A stretch of 48,176 nt of DNA from a virus: the IMG/VR virus record IMGVR_UViG_3300047354_000340, positions 1 to 48,176 of that record; one strand, written 5' to 3'. The stretch's first letter is position 1, and every line of letters begins with the position of its first letter. Position numbers and translations under genes: made by a program. Of this stretch, positions 23,556-30,980 are shown piece after piece. Below the pieces are notes generated by a model. The model had not been told where the DNA came from. It was given only the letters and a program-made list of their open reading frames with translations, and did no database searches.

Positions 23556-24353
23556 TTAAGTACCTATATATCCTCCAGCAAAGTCATAGTAAAAATATTG
23601 TGTACCTGTTCGAGGAACATTTGTTACCCATTCTCCGTTTATTATTACTCCACTTTCACTACTAGTTTTGCCATGATATTCTTCGCCAGTCATATGTATG
23701 CTATTATCTACAGTAAAGATAGGAATTTGTGAAGCTCTAGACAATAATCTAAAATGTGCATCGTGCCACCTTTCGAAGTATTCATCTTCATCGTTACCTC
23801 TATTGCCGTTTGTACTATGTATAAAGAGACCTACGCCGCCCGTTTTTTGTGCTTCATTTATAATACATTTTCCACCTAACCAACTGTGTCCCCATAGATC
23901 ATTACATATTAATCCAACTATTGGTATATTACACTTTTCTGTAGTCAACCAATGAATTCGAATGCCATCCTTTTCTAAGTCATTAGGTAATGATGCATCG
24001 TGTTCGATAATATGACTTTTATTAGTTACACCAATTAATTCACCATTATTATAAAAACGTATTTGGTTCCTTCTAACTCTTCCAAAATATTCATCTTCTT
24101 GCCACATTGTTCCTAAACAAAGACCTACTTTTTTCTCTGCGGAATATTTTTCTATTTCTGTAAGGGCGGCTTGTACATCCTCAAAGTTATAATATGGCAC
24201 ATACCCACTAAGACTTCCTTCAGGAGTAACTAAGTAATCAACTTTATTTTCAGAAGCCCAATCAATTGCAGTTTTTATGGTGATAATATTTTTTTGTATA
24301 TCTGCTCTTACTGGAATTTGTGCTCCGCCGATACGTATTGATCTTACTTCCAT
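23556..24353 (-). CDS. Nitrilase-superfamily carbon-nitrogen hydrolase
   Basis: A 265-residue protein with the catalytic triad of the superfamily: E45 in TPEGSLSGY, K112 in NKSHI and C150 in GLICNDLWGH. Members cleave amide or nitrile C-N bonds through a cysteine thioester; examples are N-carbamoylputrescine amidohydrolase, beta-ureidopropionase, omega-amidase and the glutaminase domain of NAD synthetase. Length and triad suggest an amidase-type branch, but the substrate cannot be read. It overlaps the upstream 80-residue ORF by 10 bases. It may take part in amine, beta-alanine or NAD turnover; this is inference. Confidence 0.87.
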   Translation of the reverse strand: MEVRSIRIGGAQIPVRADIQKNIITIKTAIDWASENKVDYLVTPEGSLSGYVPYYNFEDVQAALTEIEKYSAEKKVGLCLGTMWQEDEYFGRVRRNQIRFYNNGELIGVTNKSHIIEHDASLPNDLEKDGIRIHWLTTEKCNIPIVGLICNDLWGHSWLGGKCIINEAQKTGGVGLFIHSTNGNRGNDEDEYFERWHDAHFRLLSRASQIPIFTVDNSIHMTGEEYHGKTSSESGVIINGEWVTNVPRTGTQYFYYDFAGGYIGT

Positions 24354-24586
24354 CCAGACCCGCCATCAAGATTTATTTCTATTTTTTCATCTGATTGGCT
24401 ACTTTGTGATACTAATTTTTCCAAGTCGCCTTCTAATCTACTCATTACAATTCCTAATGTAAAAGCTAAATTTTTGGCTGTTGCAATATCTATTTTAATT
24501 TCTCTAGATTGACTAGATTCAGCACTCTTTACCTGTTGAATAAAAAGTTGTAAAGGTATTGTGTTTAATGGCTCAACGGTTTGCAA
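24344..24586 (-). CDS. Hypothetical protein
   Basis: An 80-residue protein, mostly helical (LFIQQVKSAESSQSREIKID then TAKNLAFTLGIVMSRLEGDL), with a Ser/Gln-rich middle and an acidic, glycine-containing tail. Not recognised. It overlaps the upstream gene by 14 bases and the nitrilase gene by 10 bases, so it is part of the exonuclease operon. Confidence 0.6.
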   Translation of the reverse strand: MQTVEPLNTIPLQLFIQQVKSAESSQSREIKIDIATAKNLAFTLGIVMSRLEGDLEKLVSQSSQSDEKIEINLDGGSGWK

Positions 24587-25040
24587 TTGACAACTCCGAT
24601 CTCATTTCAACATCTGTTTTAAACGGTCCTTTATATCCATATCTTTCCACAGTAACTAATTTAGGACAAAAACTTTTAACCCATCCTTTATCAAACTTAA
24701 TAATATAATATCCTGCACAATACAAACTATTTGATTTTAAAGACTTTGTAAACAAAGGTAGTTTGCGTTGTACATCATACATTGTATTATGTGGTGTAAC
24801 ACTAGTTGGATAACCGTGTACAATTTTTTCTGATGTTGTTATAGTCTTTGGGACATCCTCGTCCCAGTGTATTGTTCCTAATTTTTTACTAATTTGCTTT
24901 GTATTGTCAAAGAAACAAGTTTCGTTATTACACGAATATAGGTATCGTTCGTCATTATAACTTAGTGTTCCAACTTTTTTACCATCATCTTCTACTATCC
25001 AAAATTTATTTTTTAAAACAGTATTTGCTTTTATTGTCAT
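24573..25040 (-). CDS. Conserved phage protein downstream of the exonuclease
   Basis: I chose the ATG at 25040 (MTIKANTVLKNKFWIVED), which gives a 4-base overlap with the exonuclease stop; a longer start at 25109 lies deep in the exonuclease gene. The 155-residue product has a beta-rich N-terminus (GKKVGTLSYNDERYLYSC) and a cysteine pair (C-x4-C, CNNETC). I have seen similar proteins beside RNase H in marine T4-like phages, without assigned function. Confidence 0.7.
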   Translation of the reverse strand: MTIKANTVLKNKFWIVEDDGKKVGTLSYNDERYLYSCNNETCFFDNTKQISKKLGTIHWDEDVPKTITTSEKIVHGYPTSVTPHNTMYDVQRKLPLFTKSLKSNSLYCAGYYIIKFDKGWVKSFCPKLVTVERYGYKGPFKTDVEMRSELSIANR

Positions 25041-26023
25041 ACAGGGTACCTCGCTTGTAAAGGGGTTGCATATAGCTGTGCTTGATCTGCAATACGTTGC
25101 ATATCCCACTTAGCACAGAACTTCATAAGACGCATACCTACTTGTTGTACTTCTTTAGGGGTCATTGCTTCTTCTATAGTATCGTTAATAATAGTTCTAA
25201 TGTTATCAGGCTGTGCAGTGAGATCGCACAATATAACATTACGTTGATAATCTTCTAGCACACGATGCTCTACACCATCATGATCAGTCCAACGTTGTAG
25301 CATCATGTTATTCCAGTTGTAGCCCTTTGTGTCTTTGTCTGCAAATGCTTCTAGTAGTCCAACTTTATTTTTAGTACCTTTCTTACGTACACCTGGATAT
25401 GCACTAAACACGTTGTCGCTAGTGTCACCACGCATACATTTCTCAAATAACATAAATGCAGGCACAGGTGCAGGCTTCGGCTCTTTAGTTTTCTTATCAA
25501 TAACATGTTCACCTTTGTCTGTAAAATAGCCTTCATGAGTGATAGTTGTATTACTAACACCATTGTATTGTTTACAGTTAGGAGCAATTAGTTGTGCAAA
25601 GTCACCGTCTGTACTAATGATTACATGTGTGTCTTTAGGATGTGCTTGTACCCAGCCTGCAATAAGATCATCTGCTTCTAGTTGCGGATGTTGCATAACA
25701 GTACAATTAGTTTTGTCTGTAACAAAGTCCTTAAACTCATCAAAGATCTCCCAAAACAATGTATCTTCTTCTGCTTCTTTTACTGTAAGTGCATCACGTG
25801 CTACTTGCCTATTACGTTTGTAAGGTTCGTAAAAGTCCTTACGCCAACTACGACCTTCTAAGCAAAACACAACATGATCAGCATCAAAGTCTTGCCAAGC
25901 CTTCTTAATGCTGTTAAGTGTAATATGTAGTGCCATGCCTACCTTAGTGTCAAGGTCACCACGAACTACATGTCTAGCACGAAAGAATGTATTTGCAGTG
26001 TCTACTAGTACATATGTACTCAT
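25037..26023 (-). CDS. rnh: 5'-3' exonuclease (T4 RNase H / FEN family)
   Basis: A 328-residue protein with the acidic active-site residues of flap endonucleases in order: D8 (LVDTANTFFRAR), E116/D118/D119 (QLEADDLIAG), D139/D141 (STDGDF) and D200/D203 (RGDTSDN). It removes RNA primers and flaps during phage DNA replication. A sigma70-like promoter (26053-26081) lies directly upstream, with AGGA 7 bases before the ATG. It is the first gene of an operon that continues to the nitrilase. Confidence 0.92.
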   Translation of the reverse strand: MSTYVLVDTANTFFRARHVVRGDLDTKVGMALHITLNSIKKAWQDFDADHVVFCLEGRSWRKDFYEPYKRNRQVARDALTVKEAEEDTLFWEIFDEFKDFVTDKTNCTVMQHPQLEADDLIAGWVQAHPKDTHVIISTDGDFAQLIAPNCKQYNGVSNTTITHEGYFTDKGEHVIDKKTKEPKPAPVPAFMLFEKCMRGDTSDNVFSAYPGVRKKGTKNKVGLLEAFADKDTKGYNWNNMMLQRWTDHDGVEHRVLEDYQRNVILCDLTAQPDNIRTIINDTIEEAMTPKEVQQVGMRLMKFCAKWDMQRIADQAQLYATPLQARYPV

Positions 26024-26052
26024 AAGTCAATCCTTAAATAATTTATAATACT

Positions 26053-26081
26053 ATTATAGCACCAGATCTGGCTTGCGTCAA
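26053..26081 (-). promoter_or_regulatory. Sigma70-like promoter for the exonuclease operon
   Basis: On the minus strand TTGACG (26081-26076), a 17-base spacer and TATAAT (26058-26053), 29 bases before the exonuclease ATG. The -35 overlaps the stop codon of the upstream oxygenase gene. Confidence 0.75.
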
Positions 26082-26767
26082 CCACTTTCGTTAGACTGTA
26101 AATCATCTTCTATATTGAAAAATTCTTCTGATATTATATTTTCGCCAACACTATAATATGGAGGCATATCGAGATATAAATCAAATGCTATACTTACCCT
26201 TGGAGTTGTTCCAGTATACTCTGGAACAGCATGTTCGACGTAACTTGGAAATAGAGTCATTCCACCTTTGAAGTTTGATACCTCTTGACCTTGCTCCATA
26301 TGCTCGTAGTATGTACATGTCTCATAGTCATCCAAATGCATATTACCACTTAAATATGCACTAAACATAGCACTGTGCCTATGTTTTGTAATACGATCTC
26401 CTTTGCGTACTACATTAAACCAACTACCAATACGTAGATTATATGGTCTAGTTCCATCTTGCATAATATAGTTAAAGTATTGAAATTTAAGCCATTTTAG
26501 TAAATCTCCTATTTCAGGACATTCATCTTTAAATTCAAATGTATTAAATCGACCATGCCTAGTAGTAACATTGTTAGCGTCTAATCCTGTTCTACCATCA
26601 TTACGATAAGGTAAGTCATTAATAATCTTTTTTTCTTTAGCTAAAAGGAATTCTCGAATAGTGTCTACTTTGTCGCTTTCATCCCATTGTGCAAATCCAA
26701 GAGGAGCGTTCCAAACTGGAGCATAAGGAGATATTGGATGCTCACTTTTAAGTCTAAGTATTTCCAT
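26078..26767 (-). CDS. TIGR02466-like putative 2OG-Fe(II) oxygenase
   Basis: A 229-residue protein with SWFNVVRKGDRITKHRHSAM (115-134), AYLSGNMHLD, then GGMTLFPSYVEHAVPEY (H179) and PRVSIAFDL (R190). The metal region reads H-R-H (129-131), not H-x-D, as in other members of this histidine-rich family. The layout is like the gene at 21706-22326, suggesting paralogy. It is the last gene of the folE/queE operon, overlapping the upstream gene by one base. Confidence 0.7.
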   Translation of the reverse strand: MEILRLKSEHPISPYAPVWNAPLGFAQWDESDKVDTIREFLLAKEKKIINDLPYRNDGRTGLDANNVTTRHGRFNTFEFKDECPEIGDLLKWLKFQYFNYIMQDGTRPYNLRIGSWFNVVRKGDRITKHRHSAMFSAYLSGNMHLDDYETCTYYEHMEQGQEVSNFKGGMTLFPSYVEHAVPEYTGTTPRVSIAFDLYLDMPPYYSVGENIISEEFFNIEDDLQSNESG

Positions 26768-27177
26768 TAGCTAACCTCAGACTTTCCATCTCCTGTTGAA
26801 ACTATTTTAATATGTCCCATATCTCTATCTGTAGACTGTCCTTCTTCCTCTAACATTTGTACTACAATACTCTTAAACCAAGCATCTACTATAGCTTCAT
26901 TTGTTTCGCCTTGATACCCTGCATCTAGTAGTTCTTCAATAAATTGATTGTTCCAATCTAATTCAAAGAATCCATTTTTAATATTTTCTGGATTAAGTTG
27001 TGTATCAAGAACTGCTACCCAAGCCTTACCTGCTTTAGTAGCTTCTTCTTTTTCACGTTCAAGCACTGCCCTACGTTCTTCTTCTGAAGTAGATTGCACT
27101 TGTACTTCAGGTTCGACTTTCTTTTTACCTAATGTATTGTTTACAAAGTTTGCAAACCAACTTTTATCTTTTTTCAT
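26767..27177 (-). CDS. Conserved marine T4-like phage protein
   Basis: A 136-residue protein: a lysine-rich start, a charged helix (SEEERRAVLEREKEEATKAG) and a conserved core AWVAVLDTQLNPENIKNGFF, ELDWNNQF and DAWFKSIV. The core is familiar from cyanophage and pelagiphage genomes next to 7-deazaguanine genes, but has no known role. Ribosome site AGGAG precedes the ATG. Confidence 0.72.
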   Translation of the reverse strand: MKKDKSWFANFVNNTLGKKKVEPEVQVQSTSEEERRAVLEREKEEATKAGKAWVAVLDTQLNPENIKNGFFELDWNNQFIEELLDAGYQGETNEAIVDAWFKSIVVQMLEEEGQSTDRDMGHIKIVSTGDGKSEVS

Positions 27178-27185
27178 ATCCTCTC

Positions 27186-27290
27186 CTAAAAACCTTTCTG
27201 TCTTAGCCTTTCTATATCTATCGGTGCTTTCATAGCTTTTGATAGTTTTTCTTGTCTTTCGCGTTCGACTTTATCATGTACCCCATGCAT
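27186..27290 (-). CDS. Small ORF (34 aa) after queE
   Basis: Starts at the ATG at 27290, overlapping the queE stop by 17 bases, and ends at 27186, just before the next gene. The product (MHGVHDKVERERQEKLSKAM then KAPIDIERLRQKGF) is helical and charged and fills what would otherwise be a 96-base gap in a fully packed operon. A longer frame open upstream is an out-of-frame shadow of queE. Support is moderate: there is no strong ribosome site, so expression would depend on coupling to queE. Confidence 0.42.
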   Translation of the reverse strand: MHGVHDKVERERQEKLSKAMKAPIDIERLRQKGF

Positions 27291-28173
27291 TTCCGAATAA
27301 GGATATGTGGAGTCTTGGGGTGAAACGCCATCCTCTTTCCATACACGCCTCCGCAACTTCTTGAACATTAAGGTTGTACTCTTCCGAACGTCCGCCCAGC
27401 GGCATAAGATATACTGGACAGTCGACCCCGGCGCTACGATACTCTTCGACAGCTCTAGTAACTTCATCAAAGTCATCTTTAGTAGCAACCACAAACTTAA
27501 GATAGATATTGCTACCATCCACATTGCTATACTCACTAGCAACATCAGGCTTAATAGCAGTATCCCAAGGTTCTCCGCTAACTGATAGTTTTGGGGAACA
27601 AGACCAAGTAACTTCAAATCTGTCTTGATTGCTGAGATAGTCGCAGAAATCATCTTTGAGACGTTGCGTAGTATTTGTTTCAAATGTAACATTTTTTAAA
27701 TCCTGCATGCGTGGATGTTCGAATAGCTCAATGTAAAGCCGTTGCCACGCTAACAACGGTTCACCGCCTGTCATAATTAAATGTATATCTTGTCCATTAT
27801 CCATTGTCCACTTACCTTCAGGAGTAAGTGAAAGAAGATGTTCTACTACTTCATCTACTTCTTTTTGCTTATTAAAATGCTTAAACTCAGGATAGATACT
27901 TGCATAAGTATCACAGCCTGTGTGTATAATAGGCAAATCGTTAAAGTCTACAGTTGTTTTATGTACATCTTTTGCAATTAATTCTGCAACCTCTGCATTA
28001 TGCTTTTTACCTGCTTTGTGTTGTTCCCAACGATCTCTTGTTTCATCTGTACCAAAATTCATACAACGAAAGTTACAACCGAAGGTACGTAGGAATACAC
28101 TAGGGACTCCTACAAATCTACCTTCACCTTGTACAGAGTAAAAAGCTTCTGAGTATCTAAGCTTATTTCCCAC
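27274..28173 (-). CDS. queE: 7-carboxy-7-deazaguanine synthase (QueE-like radical SAM)
   Basis: QueE-type radical SAM enzymes convert 6-carboxytetrahydropterin to CDG, the third step of 7-deazaguanine synthesis. I prefer the GTG at 28173: AGGAG lies 7 bases upstream, the overlap with folE is only 11 bases, and the product (299 residues) starts next to RYSEAFYSVQGEGRFVG, the conserved QueE N-terminus. An ATG at 28200 is possible. GCNFRC gives C33 and C37. The expected third cysteine (CX2C) is absent, but HTGCDT brings a cysteine at 87 after a long insert, so the cluster motif would be CX3C-X49-C. MTGGEPLL and the SPKLS strand are intact. Confidence 0.85.
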   Translation of the reverse strand: MGNKLRYSEAFYSVQGEGRFVGVPSVFLRTFGCNFRCMNFGTDETRDRWEQHKAGKKHNAEVAELIAKDVHKTTVDFNDLPIIHTGCDTYASIYPEFKHFNKQKEVDEVVEHLLSLTPEGKWTMDNGQDIHLIMTGGEPLLAWQRLYIELFEHPRMQDLKNVTFETNTTQRLKDDFCDYLSNQDRFEVTWSCSPKLSVSGEPWDTAIKPDVASEYSNVDGSNIYLKFVVATKDDFDEVTRAVEEYRSAGVDCPVYLMPLGGRSEEYNLNVQEVAEACMERGWRFTPRLHISLFGNAWGT

Positions 28174-28852
28174 ACGCGAACTCCTGCTGAAGTTTAACAT
28201 TATCGATAAACTCTTTTTTAGTTGCAGGATCGTCTTTAAATGCACCACGCAATACAGTTGTTTGTGTTAGACTACTTTTTGCTCTAATACCTCTGTTCTC
28301 ACAACAACCATGTGTCGCTTGTACGTATACGCCAACGTGTTCACTACCAGTTTGCTCTTGTATTGCATTTGCAATCATAACATTAAGCTCTTCTTGTAGT
28401 GTTCCTCGCATAGCACACCATTGTGCAATACGTGTGTACTTGCTAAGACCTAATAGTTTAGGACCTGCAATAATACCAATGTATGCCACACCTTTTACTG
28501 TTTGGTGATGATGCGAACATAAACTTGTAAGTTCACTACGCACAACCAACATACCTTCATAACCACCTTCAATGTAGTTAGGAAATGCACTTGGGTTAGG
28601 CATTGTATCATAACGACCAGACATAATTTCATTAATGTACATCTTAGCCATACGCCTTGCGGTGTCTTGACTGTTAGGATCTGTTTTTGTATCAATTAAC
28701 AGTGTTTGTAATACATTTTCGAAAGCAGGAACTGCTTCTTCAATTAGTTGTTGCTTGTCGCCTTCTTCAAGTACTTCACTAATGTTATCATTAGCCCAGT
28801 ATCTAATACCAGCTTCTTCTAGCTTTGTTTTAATTTCTTCTACTTTGCTCAC
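28163..28852 (-). CDS. folE: GTP cyclohydrolase I (FolE)
   Basis: A 229-residue protein starting with GTG at 28852 with GGAG upstream. The zinc and substrate residues are present: TSLCSHHH (C112, H114) and THGCCENRG (C183/C184), plus LLGLSKYTRI and QEELN, as in bacterial FolE. It makes dihydroneopterin triphosphate from GTP, the first step for both folate and 7-deazaguanine. With queE, queD and a dpdA-like gene in the same stretch, the phage probably uses it for modified DNA guanines. It has its own sigma70-like promoter and a leader of about 60 bases, and overlaps queE by 11 bases. Confidence 0.95.
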   Translation of the reverse strand: MSKVEEIKTKLEEAGIRYWANDNISEVLEEGDKQQLIEEAVPAFENVLQTLLIDTKTDPNSQDTARRMAKMYINEIMSGRYDTMPNPSAFPNYIEGGYEGMLVVRSELTSLCSHHHQTVKGVAYIGIIAGPKLLGLSKYTRIAQWCAMRGTLQEELNVMIANAIQEQTGSEHVGVYVQATHGCCENRGIRAKSSLTQTTVLRGAFKDDPATKKEFIDNVKLQQEFACGK

Positions 28853-28919
28853 GTTTTATATCTCCGATGTTAAGGCAGTGGATTGCCATTAATAATAAAA
28901 TACAATGCACAATAATATT

Positions 28920-28948
28920 ATTATACATTGTATTTAGGTTTTTGTCAA
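28920..28948 (-). promoter_or_regulatory. Sigma70-like promoter for folE
   Basis: On the minus strand TTGACA (28948-28943), a 17-base spacer and TATAAT (28925-28920). The transcript would have a leader of about 60 bases that includes a small hairpin, GGCA-6-TGCC, around 28872-28890, before the ribosome site GGAG. The hairpin does not match a preQ1 riboswitch that I can recognise. Confidence 0.78.
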
Positions 28949-28953
28949 GTATT

Positions 28954-29175
28954 TTATACAAAATACTTTTCTAGCATATCAATACGGTCTTGTGCGGCCG
29001 CCATTTGATCAAGCTCTTTCTGTATCGTTTCAATGATATCAGAATGTTCACCAATGCCTACAACCTTTTGCATGTAAACTTCGATGTTAGTCTTATGCAA
29101 CTCTAACTCCGCCTCGGCGTGTTTGATAGCTGCATTCACCATTTGTTGCTTCAAATTATCCATACCTTTCTCCAA
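28954..29175 (-). CDS. Small helical hypothetical protein
   Basis: A 73-residue protein, almost wholly alpha-helical by composition (DNLKQQMVNAAIKHAEAELE, then ELDQMAAAQDRIDMLEKYF), probably a coiled coil. It lies between the HIT gene and the folE promoter, with AGAAAGG upstream of the ATG. Function unknown. Confidence 0.68.
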   Translation of the reverse strand: MEKGMDNLKQQMVNAAIKHAEAELELHKTNIEVYMQKVVGIGEHSDIIETIQKELDQMAAAQDRIDMLEKYFV

Positions 29176-29182
29176 TATTTGG

Positions 29183-29566
29183 TTAACTTAACTGGTAATT
29201 ACCTTTTTCTGGAATAACATGTCTAACGCCACCACGTGGGTCTTTAGTGTCACCATCTCTTCTAAAAATCAAATGCACGTGGGGGTACATGCAAGTTTGC
29301 CCTGCACTCTCGCCTACATTCAACCCGACATTGTATCCAGTAATATTGTTTCTATTACTTTGCACATTGTCGTAACCCATAGTAACTGCATAATTAAAAC
29401 ACTTGAGGATATTCTCTTGTGTTGCTTCTCTAGGTACGATAAGAGTATGTCCTTCTGTAACCGGATAAGCATCTTTATATACTATGAAATCTCGTGTCTC
29501 CAATTCGACATCTGTCCACGGAGCTCTGTTGTCTTGTTGTGCTAATGTTAGTGTATCAGCTTTCAT
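29183..29566 (-). CDS. HIT-family nucleotide hydrolase/transferase-like
   Basis: A 127-residue protein with the HIT fold markers: YPVTEGHTLIVPRE (about 34-47), GYNVGLNVGESAGQT and MYPHVHLIFRR. In the histidine triad H-x-H-x-H, the second and third histidines align with H96 and H98, and the first appears to be Tyr94. HIT enzymes split nucleoside phosphoramidates or dinucleoside polyphosphates. Its position suggests nucleotide clean-up in the deazaguanine/phosphoribosyl cluster. The start overlaps the upstream PRTase stop by 4 bases. Confidence 0.82.
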   Translation of the reverse strand: MKADTLTLAQQDNRAPWTDVELETRDFIVYKDAYPVTEGHTLIVPREATQENILKCFNYAVTMGYDNVQSNRNNITGYNVGLNVGESAGQTCMYPHVHLIFRRDGDTKDPRGGVRHVIPEKGNYQLS

Positions 29567-30123
29567 TCGTATTTACCTACGTTTTCCCAAGGGTAAACTA
29601 ACCAAACATCTTCCTCAGCTTTGTTTACTTCGTGGGCATAAAAATTAGTATGATGGAAGTCGCTAGCTAAGTTTTCTGTAAGCACTGCAAACTTTACACT
29701 GTTGCCCCAAACACTTGCCCAAGCATTATCTTCATGGGGGAAACAACCTGACATCCAGTCATTTCTAATCCAATTAAAAGTAGCACCAGTGTCATTGATA
29801 TCGTCTACAATAAGAATCTTTTTTCGTCTATCAGGATCCCATCTGCTTTTATATGTTCCTTGCTCATTATAAGGAACAATGCCAAATGCATCTTCGGCCA
29901 TTGAACAGTTACTTTCTAATATGCTACCGTCACGTAGGCTAACTTTAATTGCTTCACATGGTATACCAGTCATGTTACTAATAATTGTAGCGGGAACATT
30001 GCCACCCCTTGTAATACCTACAATATAATCAGGCTTATAGTTACTTGTATACATTGTAGTTACAATTTCTGTACACATTGTTTCAACGTCTTTCCAACTA
30101 TAGAAATGCTTATTGATTACCAT
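29563..30123 (-). CDS. Purine phosphoribosyltransferase-like protein
   Basis: A 186-residue type I phosphoribosyltransferase: YIVGITRGGNVPA (PRPP-loop region near 33-45) and the signature ILIVDDINDTGATF, which binds the PRPP ribose-phosphate. Family members join hypoxanthine, xanthine or guanine to PRPP. Two inserts (about 70-98 and 128-150) distinguish it from bacterial Hpt. In this neighbourhood it might salvage guanine or handle a deazaguanine base, which is inference. It overlaps HIT by 4 bases and the cupin gene by 14. Confidence 0.85.
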   Translation of the reverse strand: MVINKHFYSWKDVETMCTEIVTTMYTSNYKPDYIVGITRGGNVPATIISNMTGIPCEAIKVSLRDGSILESNCSMAEDAFGIVPYNEQGTYKSRWDPDRRKKILIVDDINDTGATFNWIRNDWMSGCFPHEDNAWASVWGNSVKFAVLTENLASDFHHTNFYAHEVNKAEEDVWLVYPWENVGKYE

Positions 30124-30592
30124 TTAAATACTCCTCACTGTCTACCCAAGTATAACCACCGTCTGAATAAGAAGTGCCAAACTTAAAAGGCATAAAGCCC
30201 CAGCTTTTTGCTTTCTTACCCATATAAAAAAGACTCCAACAAGGTATTTCATTACCATCTTCGTCTTTAGCTAATTCTAACCAATGTAGATCATCTGAAT
30301 CACGATATCTAAAATGCCCTGGTCCTCGCCATACTGACTTACTACCTACAACAGCACCTTCTCGTGATCGAATAGGTATATGCTCATAGTAACCGCCTTT
30401 AAGAATTAGTGTTGCATAAGACCATGGATGATCATGTAACACTTCTTCGTCACTCTTTAAAACTTTGTGTAGAGTAAAGTTAAAAGGAAACCATGTACGA
30501 TCTTTTAAAAATAGATAGTATCTTATAAGATAAGGAATTTTACCTGCTCTATCGTAAATTACTCTTTTTCTGTTTTTGAAAAAACTAATCAT
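30110..30592 (-). CDS. Cupin-like conserved phage protein
   Basis: A 160-residue protein with a cupin-like beta-barrel pattern: LHDHPWSYATLILKGGYYEH supplies the histidines of cupin motif 1, and DLHWLELA with a following strand could form motif 2. A basic aromatic N-terminal stretch precedes it. This protein type is common in marine T4-like phages; whether it binds a metal is not known. It overlaps the phosphoribosyltransferase gene by 14 bases and the upstream gene by 8. Confidence 0.7.
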   Translation of the reverse strand: MISFFKNRKRVIYDRAGKIPYLIRYYLFLKDRTWFPFNFTLHKVLKSDEEVLHDHPWSYATLILKGGYYEHIPIRSREGAVVGSKSVWRGPGHFRYRDSDDLHWLELAKDEDGNEIPCWSLFYMGKKAKSWGFMPFKFGTSYSDGGYTWVDSEEYLNGNQ

Positions 30593-30980
30593 TTACTTTT
30601 TTCTTCCCCATCCAATCTTGATGAACCATTTTGTAAGTAACTTTAAAATTATCAAATGCTTTGCTCAATCCTGGATACTCTGCACACATGTCTTGTATTT
30701 TATTTAAAGTAGGTAATTGGTCTACAAAATCTACTGGATCGTGTGTAGTTAAAGTAATATCATCACTACCAAATGTAATATCACCACCAGTACTGATTGT
30801 AAATGTTGATGCAGGATTACTACCAATTGTAAGTGTATCAGTTGTCCAAGAGCTCATTGTAGCAGAACTGTCGATATAACTAGTATCAATAGTATCACTT
30901 ACACCAGTAAGTTTTATAGTATAATCATTATCATTTGTAAAAATATCTAACTGCTCTTTCCAATCATCGTTATTACTCAC
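30585..30980 (-). CDS. Conserved phage protein with Thr/Ser-rich beta region
   Basis: I place the start at the GTG at 30980 (MSNNDDWKEQ), which has AGGAG 8 bases upstream; the longer ATG frame lies inside the GT-B gene. The 131-residue product has a Thr/Ser/Asp-rich beta-like stretch (about 25-80) and a conserved helical C-terminus, FVDQLPTLNKIQDMCAEYPG then LSKAFDNFKVTYKMVHQDW. Function unknown; the C-terminal part is the conserved module. Confidence 0.68.
   Translation of the reverse strand: MSNNDDWKEQLDIFTNDNDYTIKLTGVSDTIDTSYIDSSATMSSWTTDTLTIGSNPASTFTISTGGDITFGSDDITLTTHDPVDFVDQLPTLNKIQDMCAEYPGLSKAFDNFKVTYKMVHQDWMGKKKVND

Noticed and set aside
27291-27692. Long minus-strand ORF overlapping queE
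   Set aside because: It is an out-of-frame shadow of queE. Only its 3' end (27186-27290) could be a real small gene.
28853-28919. Possible preQ1 riboswitch in the folE leader
   Set aside because: There is a small GGCA/TGCC hairpin, but no A-rich tail or pseudoknot partner of the preQ1 classes I know. Kept only as a hairpin note.
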